Source: Porphyromonadaceae bacterium
GTDB taxonomy: Bacteria; Bacteroidota; Bacteroidia; Bacteroidales; Dysgonomonadaceae
Reading direction: 5' to 3'
NCBI GenBank assembly: GCA_021372865.1
Contig: JAJFTO010000001.1
Coordinates: forward strand, 1-64,000
Length of the DNA stretch: 64,000 nucleotides
The position numbers and the translations under genes are program-made. The notes under the pieces were generated by a model that was given only the letters and a program-made list of their open reading frames with translations, did not search any database and was not told the DNA's origin. Numbering within the stretch: position 1 is the first letter of the stretch; every line of letters starts with the position of its first letter. Of this stretch, positions 8,605-17,888 are shown piece by piece.

Positions 8605-8744
8605 TTTGAGTAAAGTGTTTTTAGTAGTAGCTGTTTTCATTTACTTTATTTATCAAGACAATTATAAAACTGTTAAAAATAATTTCCTAAACAACTGAGT
8701 ATTATCCATTCCTCTCTGGCAACATCTTATTGCTATTGCATACT

Positions 8745-9587
8745 TCAATGTCTTGTGTCCTGGAAATTCTTTAGATACATGATATAAAATCGGTCGGGTG
8801 ATTTGATCTTGAAGAAGTTGTATCTCTCCTCACTTTTCTCACCACAGAACTCATCACACTCATAACCCACGACCTCTTTTTCCGGGTAGTTGGTAATCTC
8901 CGAAACGTAAAACTCGTTCTCGAATTGAACCGGTTCTGCCGATTCCCCCACCCGGTAAGTAATCCGGTTACTGAAGACGAAGGGACTCTCCTCTTTCATG
9001 AAATGTAAAGTTTTCACCTGTTTTCTTCGTGGGTACTTCAATAGGTCGCAGTCGCGGTACAGGCTCTCGTTTATGTTGTATTCCGAAATGAACTTGAGCG
9101 TACCGGGAGGAATGGTGATGATCTTCTTCTCCTTTACCAGGACGGAGGAACCGGAGGAGGTCATCAGAGACTCACTCACCTCTGCAACACCCTGATTGTT
9201 CTGGATCAGTCCAAGGAAATTGAGACCGGTGAGCGTGATCGATCCCGCCTTTTTGTATGAACTTTTGGATCCCAAGTTGGATGTTTGGGTGAACTCCCTG
9301 TCCAGATAATAATCACGGGCAACCCCGTTTTGCACAAAGAAGCACTCGTCGAGATTCACATAGATGTTCTCTTTCGTCTTGTTGAAGAAGCCGAACCCCA
9401 TATCACCTCCATGGCTCCAGAGGTTGTAGGTCACCTCGCAGTTCTCATCTTCATAGACCAGCGCATCCTTGTTGGCCATCGACCGGTCGGATGGTACGGC
9501 ACGATAAACCTGATAAAATGTGGTTCTACAGGATGAGAGGGTTAACGCGGATAAAACACTAATAATCAAATAAAAATTCGTTTTCAT
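8745..9587 (-). CDS. Lipoprotein of unknown function
   Basis: About 280 residues from ATG 9587 (MKTNFYLIISVLSALTLSSC). I chose this start because it gives a clean lipoprotein signal with lipobox LSSC; an upstream in-frame ATG at 9614 would put hydrophilic residues ahead of it. The mature part is soluble-looking, with an FFNKTKENIYVNLDECFF strand region and a late YECDEFCGE cysteine pair. No family is recognised with certainty; similar envelope lipoproteins are common in Bacteroidales. A CAAAAATA box (9612-9619, minus-strand TATTTTTG) lies just upstream of the start, next to a palindrome at 9629-9647, so it has its own promoter and may be regulated. The gene is monocistronic. Confidence 0.75.
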   Translation of the reverse strand: MKTNFYLIISVLSALTLSSCRTTFYQVYRAVPSDRSMANKDALVYEDENCEVTYNLWSHGGDMGFGFFNKTKENIYVNLDECFFVQNGVARDYYLDREFTQTSNLGSKSSYKKAGSITLTGLNFLGLIQNNQGVAEVSESLMTSSGSSVLVKEKKIITIPPGTLKFISEYNINESLYRDCDLLKYPRRKQVKTLHFMKEESPFVFSNRITYRVGESAEPVQFENEFYVSEITNYPEKEVVGYECDEFCGEKSEERYNFFKIKSPDRFYIMYLKNFQDTRH

Positions 9588-9628
9588 ATTATTAAATTTA
9601 TGATGAAGATCCAAAAATACAGGGTTGT

Positions 9629-9647
9629 TTTGACAACTTGTGTCAAA
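9629..9647. promoter_or_regulatory. Operator-like palindrome upstream of lipoprotein gene
   Basis: Perfect half-sites TTTGACA (9629-9635) and TGTCAAA (9641-9647) are separated by five bases. It lies about 10 bases upstream of the minus-strand -7-like box at 9612-9619, in the position expected of an activator or repressor site. The binding protein is unknown. Confidence 0.4.
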
Positions 9648-9694
9648 GGCTTAAATCATCAGAAAATAATTTAGATTGAGAGTAAATAGAAAAT

Positions 9695-12037
9695 CTAATT
9701 CACTTTAATTAAAATTGGAGGGGGAAGGAACATTTTCGGGTCGAAAGATACCGAAGTCGACCTTGTCAACGCATGCGTTTCCCTGACATCTTTTTGTTTA
9801 AATTCATCGAAAGAAAATGTTTCTCCGGCCAGCTTTTTAATCCTTCTCACAATCAACTCTCTACCAGGAGCATTAATATACGGAATGTTGTTGATCATCA
9901 AACTTGTAACTTCTGGCCTCCATACCCCATATGCATAATAATAACCTCCTTCATGGGCACCCACATAGGAATAATTGGGTTCTCCAATAAAATGCTTCCA
10001 TAATATTTTATTCAAATCATTGGTGAGATCAACATTTCCATAAAACCCCCACTGTTGCCATAGTCTGAGTTCCTCTTTGTCTGCCGCAGGAATTGCTGCG
10101 TTGGAGTTGGTGTATTCATCAGCCAGTTGACCAAATCCATGTCCGGCTGCCTCATGTTGTACAACACCCCTGAAATCGTACGGATAAGAATAGTTAGAAA
10201 CAGGTGCAATTGAAATAGCCATCCCATTTGAATATGACCAGTTTGTACCGGCATATCTTGTACTGTTGGTAATAACCGTGATCAGTGTTTCTGTGAGATC
10301 AGAGCTTAAAGGGACCTTCAACGCATATTCAAAACATTTGGCGTTGTTGGTAGTCATCCTTGTTGTGTTGGGATTCTCGTATGTAGAAGAGAAACTTGTG
10401 TTTTTGGTAGTAAGATGATCACTTATTCCACTCTCTTCAGAGAACGCATACACAATATAAACATCAAAATAGTTTCTATATGATTTGTATGGCTCAATAC
10501 TAAAAAAATGTTCAATTGCCTCATTTAGATTACCCGTGAACCTACCTCTGCCAATATCATCTATGGTATATCCGTCACCAAGAAAAACCAAATCGATGCC
10601 ATCCCCTCTTGTTGAACTTTGTACTTTTACATAGTCGCCATCCACGTAAGGAAAGTTATACTGATCGACAGTGAATGTTGCGGTTCGTCTTTTACCGTTA
10701 AGTGTAAAGATAATATCTCCGGATCGGTAAACTGCTGAACCATTGTAACTGGAAACGGTTACTTTTACGGAACTTACACCGGTAGGCTGACCGGTACCTC
10801 CTGAAGGAGTAATCGTGATCCAAGGTGGTTTTGAACTAACAGACCAATCGTCGCTTGCAGTAACATCTATATAAAATGATTCTCCTGCACCTGATGTGTG
10901 AAAACTTTCACGAGATAACGACAACCAGCTTTTTGTAACTGCCACATCACAAACAGCCGTTTTGCGCCCATCCTCTGTTGTAACAGTGATGGTGGTATTA
11001 CCAACATTCACACCAAACACCTTACCTTTTGAATCTACAGTGGCAATATTATTATCTCCCGATATCCACGATACATTTCTATTTGTAGCATTGGATGGTT
11101 CGATGGTTGCCGTGAGTGTTTCTGACTCATTTTCATCAATTGTCAAGGATGTTTTATTTACAGTTACCCCCGTAACGGAAACAATATTTGGCTCAACCAC
11201 CACTGCACAAACATCTTTTTTGCCATTGTGTTGAGCTGTAACTGAAATTAGTGCGACACCCGGTTTTACAGCAGTGACATTACCATGCGTGTCAACCGTA
11301 ACAATTGACTCATCACTGGAGATCCAACCGGTATCTTTGTAGGTGGCATCTGAAGGGACAATGGTAGCTGTTAGTTTCTCACTATCTCCTTCTACCAACA
11401 TCAATTCTATTTTGTTTAACGATATACTGGCAACAGGAATTGCATTTTCTTCAACAGTTAAGTCACAAGTTGCGGAATAATTTCCATCTTCAGATGTTGC
11501 CGTAAGGGTTGCCGTGCCCATTTCATGTGCTGAGACTTTGCCGGTATAATCAACGGATGCTATTTCGTTGTTGCTGGATCCCCAAACAATACTTTTATTC
11601 GTGGAGTTAGATGGTTCAATTGAGGCTGTCAGTATTTCACTATCTCCTTCAACCATTGTTAATGATGGTTTATTCAAGGAAATACCGGTAACCGGTATCG
11701 TTTTTAGTTCCACAGTTACATCGCAAGTTGCAGTTTTATTACCCTCCTCAGTAGTCACGGTAATAGTTGCATTCCCGGCTTTATTAGCAACCATCTCACC
11801 ATGTTGGTCCACAAAAACGACAGAAGCATTGCTTGATTTCCATGTAACTTTTTTGTTTGTAGCTTTCTCCGGGTTAATTGTAACGTGCAGTTTATTGATA
11901 TCGCCTTCTGTAATAGTCATCCTGTCTTCACTCACTGTAACAGCTGTAACTTTAATAACAGGATCCTCTTTTTCACAAGAAAAAAGGATGCAGAGTACAA
12001 AAAACAACAATATGAATATTCGTTTCGTTGTTTGCAT
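9695..12037 (-). CDS. Secreted M64-type metallopeptidase lipoprotein with four Big_2 repeats and a BACON domain
   Basis: A 780-residue surface or periplasmic protein. The signal (MQTTKRIFILLFFVLCILFSC) ends in a lipobox. Four Big_2 immunoglobulin-like repeats follow (about 30-110, 112-198, 199-285, 286-370), each with the pattern of T-EGDS-LTATI-PS-AT---V-W-SS. Next is a BACON domain (about 372-455; SWLSLSRESF ... WSVSSKPPWITITPSGGTG), often linked to glycan or mucin binding. The C-terminal half is the M64 (IgA peptidase-like) catalytic domain, beginning GDGIDLVFLGDGYT, with the metal site QHEAAGHGFGQLADEY at about 627-642. The spacing there is HExxxH. The gene starts 3 bases after the stop of the upstream DUF4988 gene, so it is co-transcribed with the two lipoproteins. 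Likely role: degrading host or environmental glycoproteins (inference). Confidence 0.88.
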   Translation of the reverse strand: MQTTKRIFILLFFVLCILFSCEKEDPVIKVTAVTVSEDRMTITEGDINKLHVTINPEKATNKKVTWKSSNASVVFVDQHGEMVANKAGNATITVTTEEGNKTATCDVTVELKTIPVTGISLNKPSLTMVEGDSEILTASIEPSNSTNKSIVWGSSNNEIASVDYTGKVSAHEMGTATLTATSEDGNYSATCDLTVEENAIPVASISLNKIELMLVEGDSEKLTATIVPSDATYKDTGWISSDESIVTVDTHGNVTAVKPGVALISVTAQHNGKKDVCAVVVEPNIVSVTGVTVNKTSLTIDENESETLTATIEPSNATNRNVSWISGDNNIATVDSKGKVFGVNVGNTTITVTTEDGRKTAVCDVAVTKSWLSLSRESFHTSGAGESFYIDVTASDDWSVSSKPPWITITPSGGTGQPTGVSSVKVTVSSYNGSAVYRSGDIIFTLNGKRRTATFTVDQYNFPYVDGDYVKVQSSTRGDGIDLVFLGDGYTIDDIGRGRFTGNLNEAIEHFFSIEPYKSYRNYFDVYIVYAFSEESGISDHLTTKNTSFSSTYENPNTTRMTTNNAKCFEYALKVPLSSDLTETLITVITNSTRYAGTNWSYSNGMAISIAPVSNYSYPYDFRGVVQHEAAGHGFGQLADEYTNSNAAIPAADKEELRLWQQWGFYGNVDLTNDLNKILWKHFIGEPNYSYVGAHEGGYYYAYGVWRPEVTSLMINNIPYINAPGRELIVRRIKKLAGETFSFDEFKQKDVRETHALTRSTSVSFDPKMFLPPPILIKVN

Positions 12038-12040
12038 AGT

Positions 12041-13204
12041 TCACTCTTTTACCGGTCTGATTGCTAATTTGGTCCCATTTTTAAACCGACCGCCATTGTA
12101 ATAATAACTGGTAGCATTAAAATAGTAAACATAGGCGAAATTTCCTTCATTATCTCGATAGGTTTCACCCACCCAATAATAGCCGTTTTCTAATTCATTT
12201 TTATTTGAATAGAAAAATCTATAACCTGTCGGAGGTAAAAAAATACTATTACCATTGCTCCCCGTAATTCTCATCCCCAAGACTCCATTCACAGTGACTC
12301 TTCTCCATGTGCAATAAAAGATCAACTCTTTTTGCTCTTGCTCGTTAGGAAGACGCCAGGTACCTCCCCATTTTGTGCGTGCAATATCATATATGGTACC
12401 GCATATGTTATCAACCGGAGGTGCTTGATAATTATTTCCTCCACTGTTATCAGGATCGCCCCAATAGTAGAGCTCCCCTGGGTCAGTTTCTGATGAGGCT
12501 CCCATGTTAAATGATGCCCACTTCACGCTCAATCCCAAATCAACAGCTTTTAAAGGAGGGATCTCACCCACTGGTAGAATTATTTCAGATCCATCTTTCA
12601 GTATGATTCTGATTTCATTTGCCGAAACTTCGACTGAATGAAAAAAAGAGACACCATCGTCTCCCGATGCTTTTATTGCATTTCCATAATCATCTGTCAG
12701 TGTGACAAAAGTATATCCATTGTCATAACTTATAATCCAGTAACCGTCAGAATCAACCTTTACTTGTGGAGTAACCCCATCTACACCGGAAGCCGGAATT
12801 AAATCCCCATTCACATCTTTGAGCCATTCAGTCACCCCTTCTGTTGTTTGTACCCAATAATATCGTCCATCATAATATCTCACACTAATGAGTGGCGCAT
12901 CTTTGCCCTCTTTTCCGTCTTTTCCATGCGAAACAACTACTTTCGAACCATCGGAAAATGTAAGAGAGTGCCCATTATCTGTTGTACCTACATCGGAAAC
13001 ATATAATCTTTGTTGTAGAGCTTCAACCAAAGAACCAACAGTGTTAATTTCATTCTTCATCACTTCCAGGACTGCCTCAATTGAAGTAACTCTATTATTT
13101 AATGAGTTTAGCCTATCCCGTACGTCGCTATCATCATACTTGCTGCAACCATGGATGAAAATGAAAAATAGGGTCGTCAATAAAAACAAATCAAATCTTT
13201 TCAT
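12041..13204 (-). CDS. DUF4988/FISUMP-like lipoprotein (copy 2)
   Basis: The start is taken at ATG 13204 (MKRFDLFLLTTLFFIFIHGC), which puts the lipobox Cys at residue 20; an ATG six codons upstream is also in frame. After CSKYDD comes a short coiled coil (VRDRLNSLNNRVTSIEAVLE), a DUF4988-type segment with SDGSKVVV and GKDGKEGKDAP, two repeated G-DG-W-ISYDNG modules, and a C-terminal domain starting VDLGLSVKWASFNMGA with WGGTWRLPNEQEQKEL, as in Fibrobacter succinogenes major paralogous (FISUMP) domains. It is a paralogue of the gene at 13229-14416 and precedes the M64 peptidase by 3 bases. It is probably a surface-exposed adhesion or binding protein; the function is unproven. Confidence 0.85.
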   Translation of the reverse strand: MKRFDLFLLTTLFFIFIHGCSKYDDSDVRDRLNSLNNRVTSIEAVLEVMKNEINTVGSLVEALQQRLYVSDVGTTDNGHSLTFSDGSKVVVSHGKDGKEGKDAPLISVRYYDGRYYWVQTTEGVTEWLKDVNGDLIPASGVDGVTPQVKVDSDGYWIISYDNGYTFVTLTDDYGNAIKASGDDGVSFFHSVEVSANEIRIILKDGSEIILPVGEIPPLKAVDLGLSVKWASFNMGASSETDPGELYYWGDPDNSGGNNYQAPPVDNICGTIYDIARTKWGGTWRLPNEQEQKELIFYCTWRRVTVNGVLGMRITGSNGNSIFLPPTGYRFFYSNKNELENGYYWVGETYRDNEGNFAYVYYFNATSYYYNGGRFKNGTKLAIRPVKE

Positions 13205-13228
13205 GATCTTAGGTATCATCAACGTTTT

Positions 13229-14416
13229 CTAATAACCTCTCACGGGCCTGAAAGCCATTTTAACCATACTCGCATTCCAGGCATAATTAAGAGTGGGTAC
13301 TGAATTATTGATATACAATGTGTATCCCATTCTGACGCTGCCAGATAGATAAGATTCACCTATCCAATAATATCCATTTTCGGGATAAATAATACTGGTC
13401 TGTCCTGCCTGTCCATCTTTTGGAATACCATAACCGGTGTTCGGCAGGAATATGCTATTCCCATTTTTTCCGGTTACTTTCATACCTTCCACACCATTTA
13501 CCGTTGCCCTGCTCCATACACAACTGGTTACCAACTCTCTCATCTCACTCAAATTGGGCATTCTCCATGATTCTCCCCAATTTGCACGAATTATATCGTA
13601 AGCACTGCCACTTATATAATACTGATTGGGTGCACTGTAATAGGGTACCGTTCCGTTGTTGTTTACATCACCCCATAAATATACCCCCCCGGGCTCATAT
13701 GTTGATTCTGCACCGAAATTGATTGATGACCACTTCACACTCAATCCAAGATCTATGCCTTTGTAAGGCAATTGCTCACCAATAGGCATGATGATTTCCG
13801 TACCATCAATTAATACAATCCTAAGCTCATATTCTGAAATTTCTACAGATTTAAATATTGAATCACCATCCTTTCCCAATGCTTTCACGAAAGAGCCATA
13901 CTCATTCACTATTCTGGAGTAGCTCTGCCCGTTGTTGTAACTTATGATCCAATAACCATCAGAATCAATCTTCATGAGGGGTGTTACAGCTTCAGTGCCA
14001 GATGCCGGAATCATACCACCATTATCATCTGTCAGCCAAGACGTTACACCATCTATTGTTTGTACCCAATAGTATCTCCCGTTAAAAAAGCGTACATTGA
14101 ATACTGGTGCTGCTTTGCCATCAGTACCATCTTTCCCATCTTTTATGGATAACTTGGAACCATCTGAAAAAGTTATTGAATAACCATCCACCAATTCGGT
14201 GATACCTGAAACATACCGTCTGTTTTCAAGTGTCTCGACCAACGTACTCAAAGAAGATATGCTGGAATTAATTGATTTTAGTTGATTTTCAATGGCAGTA
14301 ACCCTTTTGTCTAAGTCATCAATCTTATCCCATATTTCACCATCATCGTACTTGCTGCAAGTACTATTCGTCAGCAGCAATATCACAGTAATAAAGATCA
14401 ACTTCAATGTTCTCAT
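13229..14416 (-). CDS. DUF4988/FISUMP-like lipoprotein (copy 1)
   Basis: A 395-residue lipoprotein: signal MRTLKLIFITVILLLTNSTC, then SKYDD, a coiled coil (IWDKIDDLDKRVTAIENQLK), SDGSKLSIKDGKDGTDGK, repeated DSDGYWIISYNNGQ modules, and a C-terminal VDLGLS-type domain (IDLGLSVKWSSINFGA ... WGESWRMPNLSEMREL). Domain order and many sequence blocks are shared with the next gene (13204-12041), so the pair is a tandem duplication. It is the first gene of a three-gene minus-strand operon ending in the M64 peptidase. A possible promoter lies at 14595-14626. It is likely displayed on the outer membrane. Confidence 0.85.
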   Translation of the reverse strand: MRTLKLIFITVILLLTNSTCSKYDDGEIWDKIDDLDKRVTAIENQLKSINSSISSLSTLVETLENRRYVSGITELVDGYSITFSDGSKLSIKDGKDGTDGKAAPVFNVRFFNGRYYWVQTIDGVTSWLTDDNGGMIPASGTEAVTPLMKIDSDGYWIISYNNGQSYSRIVNEYGSFVKALGKDGDSIFKSVEISEYELRIVLIDGTEIIMPIGEQLPYKGIDLGLSVKWSSINFGAESTYEPGGVYLWGDVNNNGTVPYYSAPNQYYISGSAYDIIRANWGESWRMPNLSEMRELVTSCVWSRATVNGVEGMKVTGKNGNSIFLPNTGYGIPKDGQAGQTSIIYPENGYYWIGESYLSGSVRMGYTLYINNSVPTLNYAWNASMVKMAFRPVRGY

Positions 14417-15020
14417 GGCATTACAAGTTTATAGATAGGGAGGCATAAAAATACATACACAAATTGACTTGGGAGGTAATCTCCCTGTTTTCATCCATCT
14501 TACAATCGAAGAACCTTCACTTTTTATATGATTTCTCAAACCATAGGAACTATGCTGTTTGAGAAAATACCGGTCCGTGAATTGATCAACAAACCAAATT
14601 TAAATGTCTCGTCTGACGACGGTCAACTCGAACTATTTCGAGACCTCTATATATTATAACCAACCTGCCCGGTACTCTTTCGGCAGCAGAGCCGGTGTAT
14701 TTATTTCAGGTACTCATTAATATCGCAAGGCAAAAATACAAAATAAAAAGGTAAAGCAGTTAAAAAAAGTATTTTAATTCAACCAAAAGTATTTTATCCT
14801 GCTGCCCAGCAGCATTCCGTTATCAATGAGTTGACAGTTGATCCTCATCTTCTATTCCCAACAAAGATGCGGCCAATCCTGTATCGTAAAAATATAGTTT
14901 TGGCGATTTTACGATTGAAAAGTAAATTTGCAAACTTTCTTGTCTATTATCATATCTTTAATTTTTTGCCATTCGGCATTGCTGTCATTTAGCTCTGTGA
15001 AACTACAAATGTTCAGGCAA
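14417..15020. other. Intergenic region with repeats, no gene seen
   Basis: This 600-base region separates the DUF4988 operon from the ACP-phosphodiesterase gene. It holds a candidate minus-strand promoter (14595-14626), a second CAAAAATA box at 14731-14738, and a 12-bp direct repeat AAAAGTATTTTA (14765-14776 and 14785-14796). No convincing coding frame is present. Confidence 0.5.
14595..14626 (-). promoter_or_regulatory. Candidate Bacteroidota promoter for the DUF4988-M64 operon
   Basis: On the minus strand TAAATTTG (14602-14595) matches the -7 consensus TAnnTTTG, and TTG (14626-14624) lies 21 bases further upstream, near the expected -33 spacing. The predicted transcript would have a leader of about 170 bases before ATG 14416. 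Confidence 0.4.
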
Positions 15021-15599
15021 TTATCTTTGGTGGGGAAATTTTTGCAGTGCCTCCGTCATGAATTGATCGAAATGGATTCTCAGTTGTTGTTCGTTGGTAG
15101 CAAGGAACTCAATTCCGAGGGTGGGATTAATGGCCGTGCTCTTGTGAGCAGACATGATCTCGAGCGACTGTTGCAGCCCGTCGAAGGTCTCATATTTCTT
15201 GAGACGGTTGGTACCGATAAAATGGAAAATAAATCCCTTGACCCTTTCGGGCAGCCACCAGTAGTTCAGTAAAACAGACAGGTAAAAATTTCGGGCGAAT
15301 TGATTGAGGCGCTGCCCATTGCTGTATCGCTCAAAATCGGAGGCAAGAAAATAATCATAATACATGTCGGCCATGATTCCCGAATAGCGACCAAAAGAGG
15401 GCCGGAGTAGCTGCACAGTCTCCTGAAATACCGGGTGGGTGTCGGTAAAATGATCGATTTCTCTGTGCAGGAGGATTCCTTTTCTGATACCCGAAGGATA
15501 CGCCTTATATCGCCGGCCTTTGACAAAATCTCCGATGAAGTTGCCGACGGCAACCTGACGGCAGCGATCCGAAAAATATATATGGGCCAGGTAATTCAA
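15021..15599 (-). CDS. Acyl carrier protein phosphodiesterase family (DUF479/AcpH-like)
   Basis: A 192-residue cytoplasmic protein of the AcpH family, which can remove the 4'-phosphopantetheine arm from acyl carrier protein. Family signatures are visible: MNYLAHIYFSD at the N-terminus, VGNFIGDFVKGR (about 18-29), GILLHREIDHFTDTHP (about 41-56) with the His/Asp residues thought to bind metal, and YSGIMADMYYDYFLA (about 72-86). The length is normal for the family. It lies 115 bases downstream of the dienelactone hydrolase gene on the same strand and may be read with it. In many Bacteroidota the exact activity is untested. Confidence 0.85.
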   Translation of the reverse strand: MNYLAHIYFSDRCRQVAVGNFIGDFVKGRRYKAYPSGIRKGILLHREIDHFTDTHPVFQETVQLLRPSFGRYSGIMADMYYDYFLASDFERYSNGQRLNQFARNFYLSVLLNYWWLPERVKGFIFHFIGTNRLKKYETFDGLQQSLEIMSAHKSTAINPTLGIEFLATNEQQLRIHFDQFMTEALQKFPHQR

Positions 15600-15714
15600 A
15601 TTATGCAGACAAATAATTGATCATCAGGGAGCAATTTCCGGAAAAAACAATTCCTGAAAATTGAATCATCCCGGCAAATTTAATCAATTATTCCGGACAA
15701 TGAAAATAAGTAAA

Positions 15715-16458
15715 CTACTTCAGTACCTCCTTCAGAAACAGTAGTGTGTGGTTCCACGCTCTCTTTGCCATTACTTCATTGTATTCGGGTGATTCGGGGT
15801 TTGTGAAGGTGTGCCCGGAGTGGGCATAGGTGATGATTTGCCAATCGGCGTTGCCTTCATTTAACTCTTTTACCAGATTGTCGAGATCCTCCCGGGATAC
15901 ACTTTTGTCCTCTGCGGGATGCTCTACCAGCACCTTCGCCTGAATGGGCTTATTGGGCCGGTTTGCATCTTTACTCAATCCGCCGTGAATGGAAACCACA
16001 CCCTGCAGGTCAAATCCTGCCCGCGCCGCTTCGAGGGCTCCTGTTCCGCCGAAACAGTATCCAATCACAGCTATTTTATCTGCCTTTGCGCCTTGTGCTT
16101 TCAGTTGCTCCAAGGCCAGTGAGATTCTGCGTTGGTAAGCCTGGTAATCATTCTTGTAAGTGCTGGAAAGTTTTGCAGCCGCTTCATTATCCCCGGGTAT
16201 GTTGCCTTCACCATAGATATCGGCGATAAAAGCAATATACCCCTCTTTTTCGAGGTTTAGTGCAGCAGTGCGTGCCTCATTGTCCGCACCCTTCCAGGCT
16301 GGCAGAATAAGTACGCCCGGCAATTGCTTGCCGGCATTGGAGGTGACCAGGCCATTTAATTTCTGGGTTCCATCCTGATAAGAGACCGTTTTCAGTGATT
16401 GTGGCTGTATCGTTTGGAAAATACCCATAAGCAGGCATGTGATGATGAATCCTTTCAT
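15715..16458 (-). CDS. Dienelactone hydrolase family protein, exported
   Basis: A 247-residue alpha/beta hydrolase with an N-terminal signal peptide (MKGFIITCLLMGIFQTIQPQ). The nucleophile elbow is GYCFGG (about residues 126-131) with Cys in place of Ser, as in dienelactone hydrolases; the rest of the triad is probably the Asp in PAEDKSV and the His in HSGHTF near the C-terminus. The family hydrolyses dienelactones and other esters; the substrate here is unknown. A secreted form with a leader peptide is common in Bacteroidota. It is followed by the AcpH-like gene and preceded, on the same strand, by the GH5 gene. Confidence 0.86.
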   Translation of the reverse strand: MKGFIITCLLMGIFQTIQPQSLKTVSYQDGTQKLNGLVTSNAGKQLPGVLILPAWKGADNEARTAALNLEKEGYIAFIADIYGEGNIPGDNEAAAKLSSTYKNDYQAYQRRISLALEQLKAQGAKADKIAVIGYCFGGTGALEAARAGFDLQGVVSIHGGLSKDANRPNKPIQAKVLVEHPAEDKSVSREDLDNLVKELNEGNADWQIITYAHSGHTFTNPESPEYNEVMAKRAWNHTLLFLKEVLK

Positions 16459-16571
16459 TTTCGTGATTTTTAAACTGTTTCAACTATAAACAACCCACCA
16501 CGCATTTTTGTTGGTGAACGACGGCAGGCTGTCCGGTTGAGAAGTTACTGGCCTGAGGAAGGCTGATAAGC

Positions 16572-17636
16572 TTACGGCAATGGATCCTTGATGAGCGCAT
16601 CCACCAGCCGCTGTTGGTACTGACCGGTTCGGGGGTTGTAAATGCCAAAACCGGAGTTCCACTCCCAGTAGGCCCAGCTAAACTGTTGTTGTTCAAACCA
16701 GCGGGCCAGAAACCGGGTCCATTTCACCCGTGAATCCATGTCAGCTCGCGAATAGGCTCCAAACTCACCCACGTGCACCGGGATGTTTTTCTCTTTGGCA
16801 AGATTGACCGCAGCCTTGAAATCGTCTACCACCGTCTGCCGTTCGAAATCGGTATCCTGCCACTTCGTGCCGAGCCACGCTTCGGAACCTTCCGACCAGC
16901 TGGCGCCCTGGTGCGTGAAGTGAAACGGGTTGTAGTAATGGAGGGTCAGTATGAGTTGCGGATCATCGGGTATCTCCAGCGATCGCAGTCCGCCTACCCC
17001 GCCCCACTCGGCCGTACCGAGCAACACGCACCGCTTGGGGTTGGTCGCCCTGATACGCTGCAGGGCTTCTTTCGCATAACTGTTCCACAACGTCGACGTG
17101 AGCTGATCGTGTGGCTCGTTGAGGATCTCAAACAGCAGGCTGTCGGGATACGCTTTAAAATAATCTGCAATCTGTTCCCACTGCGAAAGAAAACGGGCTT
17201 TTCCGGTAGCCGGATTGGCATAGAGTGCATCGTGGTGATGCATATTGATAATGACGTGAAGCTTCTGCTTCATTGCTTCATCCACCACCGACTTAATTTT
17301 TACCAGAAAGTCAGGATAAATGGTGTAAGGCGATGAGGTCATGCTGCGATCGTCACGCTCCCAGCGAATGGGAATGCGCACGTGCGAGAAGCCCAGGTCT
17401 GCAATGCGTTTCAGATCGCCCGGTACGAAGGCAGATTGCCACGATTGTAACGCCTCGAAAGTGTTACCGATGTTGATTCCTCTTCCCAGGCGGCCGTTGA
17501 TCTCCTGGGCAGTTGCCCATTTTCCGTTTTTTTCCGTCTCTTTGGAATCGTCAGACTTTGCCGGTTCAACGATAGGCGTACTGCTACAGTGCAGAAGCAG
17601 GAAGAAAGAGATAAGCAAAACTGATATATGCCGCAT
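16572..17636 (-). CDS. Glycoside hydrolase family 5 (cellulase-like) lipoprotein
   Basis: A 354-residue lipoprotein (signal MRHISVLLISFFLLLHC) with a (beta/alpha)8 GH5 domain: RGINIGNTFEAL (52-63), HVRIPIRWE (85-93), HVIINMHHHD (127-136), acid/base Glu174 in EILNEP, and nucleophile Glu291 in VGEFGAYS. GH5 enzymes of this type cleave beta-glucans, mannans or related beta-glycans; the subfamily cannot be set by eye. The gene is divergent from the GH30-GH2-GH30 cluster that starts at 17889 and is probably part of the same glycan-use locus. The 250-base divergent region contains a TATATTTG box for the plus strand. Confidence 0.9.
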   Translation of the reverse strand: MRHISVLLISFFLLLHCSSTPIVEPAKSDDSKETEKNGKWATAQEINGRLGRGINIGNTFEALQSWQSAFVPGDLKRIADLGFSHVRIPIRWERDDRSMTSSPYTIYPDFLVKIKSVVDEAMKQKLHVIINMHHHDALYANPATGKARFLSQWEQIADYFKAYPDSLLFEILNEPHDQLTSTLWNSYAKEALQRIRATNPKRCVLLGTAEWGGVGGLRSLEIPDDPQLILTLHYYNPFHFTHQGASWSEGSEAWLGTKWQDTDFERQTVVDDFKAAVNLAKEKNIPVHVGEFGAYSRADMDSRVKWTRFLARWFEQQQFSWAYWEWNSGFGIYNPRTGQYQQRLVDALIKDPLP

Positions 17637-17800
17637 TGTGTTCGATTTTAGATTATGTTTTCTTTATTGAGTTGCCTGCCAAAGTTGTTAAGATTCTTTA
17701 TTCAGATACAACAGCGACCACAAGGATACAACTATTTCGTAAAAATAACAAAAAAAACAGCCAGTTCTTTTTCCTTCATGGGAGTTCTGAAAAAATAGTC

Positions 17801-17808
17801 TATATTTG
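17801..17808 (+). promoter_or_regulatory. -7 promoter box for the GH30-GH2-GH30 operon
   Basis: TATATTTG matches the Bacteroidota -7 consensus TAnnTTTG, 80 bases upstream of ATG 17889. No good TTG is seen at -33, so the call rests on this box and its position. Confidence 0.4.
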
Positions 17809-17888
17809 TAAAGAAATACCAAAAGTGCTTTATAGAGTGCGACTCACCAATCGATATCAGTAAGAAAATAAAATTAAAACAGTAAATA

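Noticed and set aside
11568..12101. Open frame (177 codons) antisense to the Big_2 repeats
   Set aside because: It is a by-product of the repeated immunoglobulin-like domain sequence on the other strand; it carries no recognisable motif.
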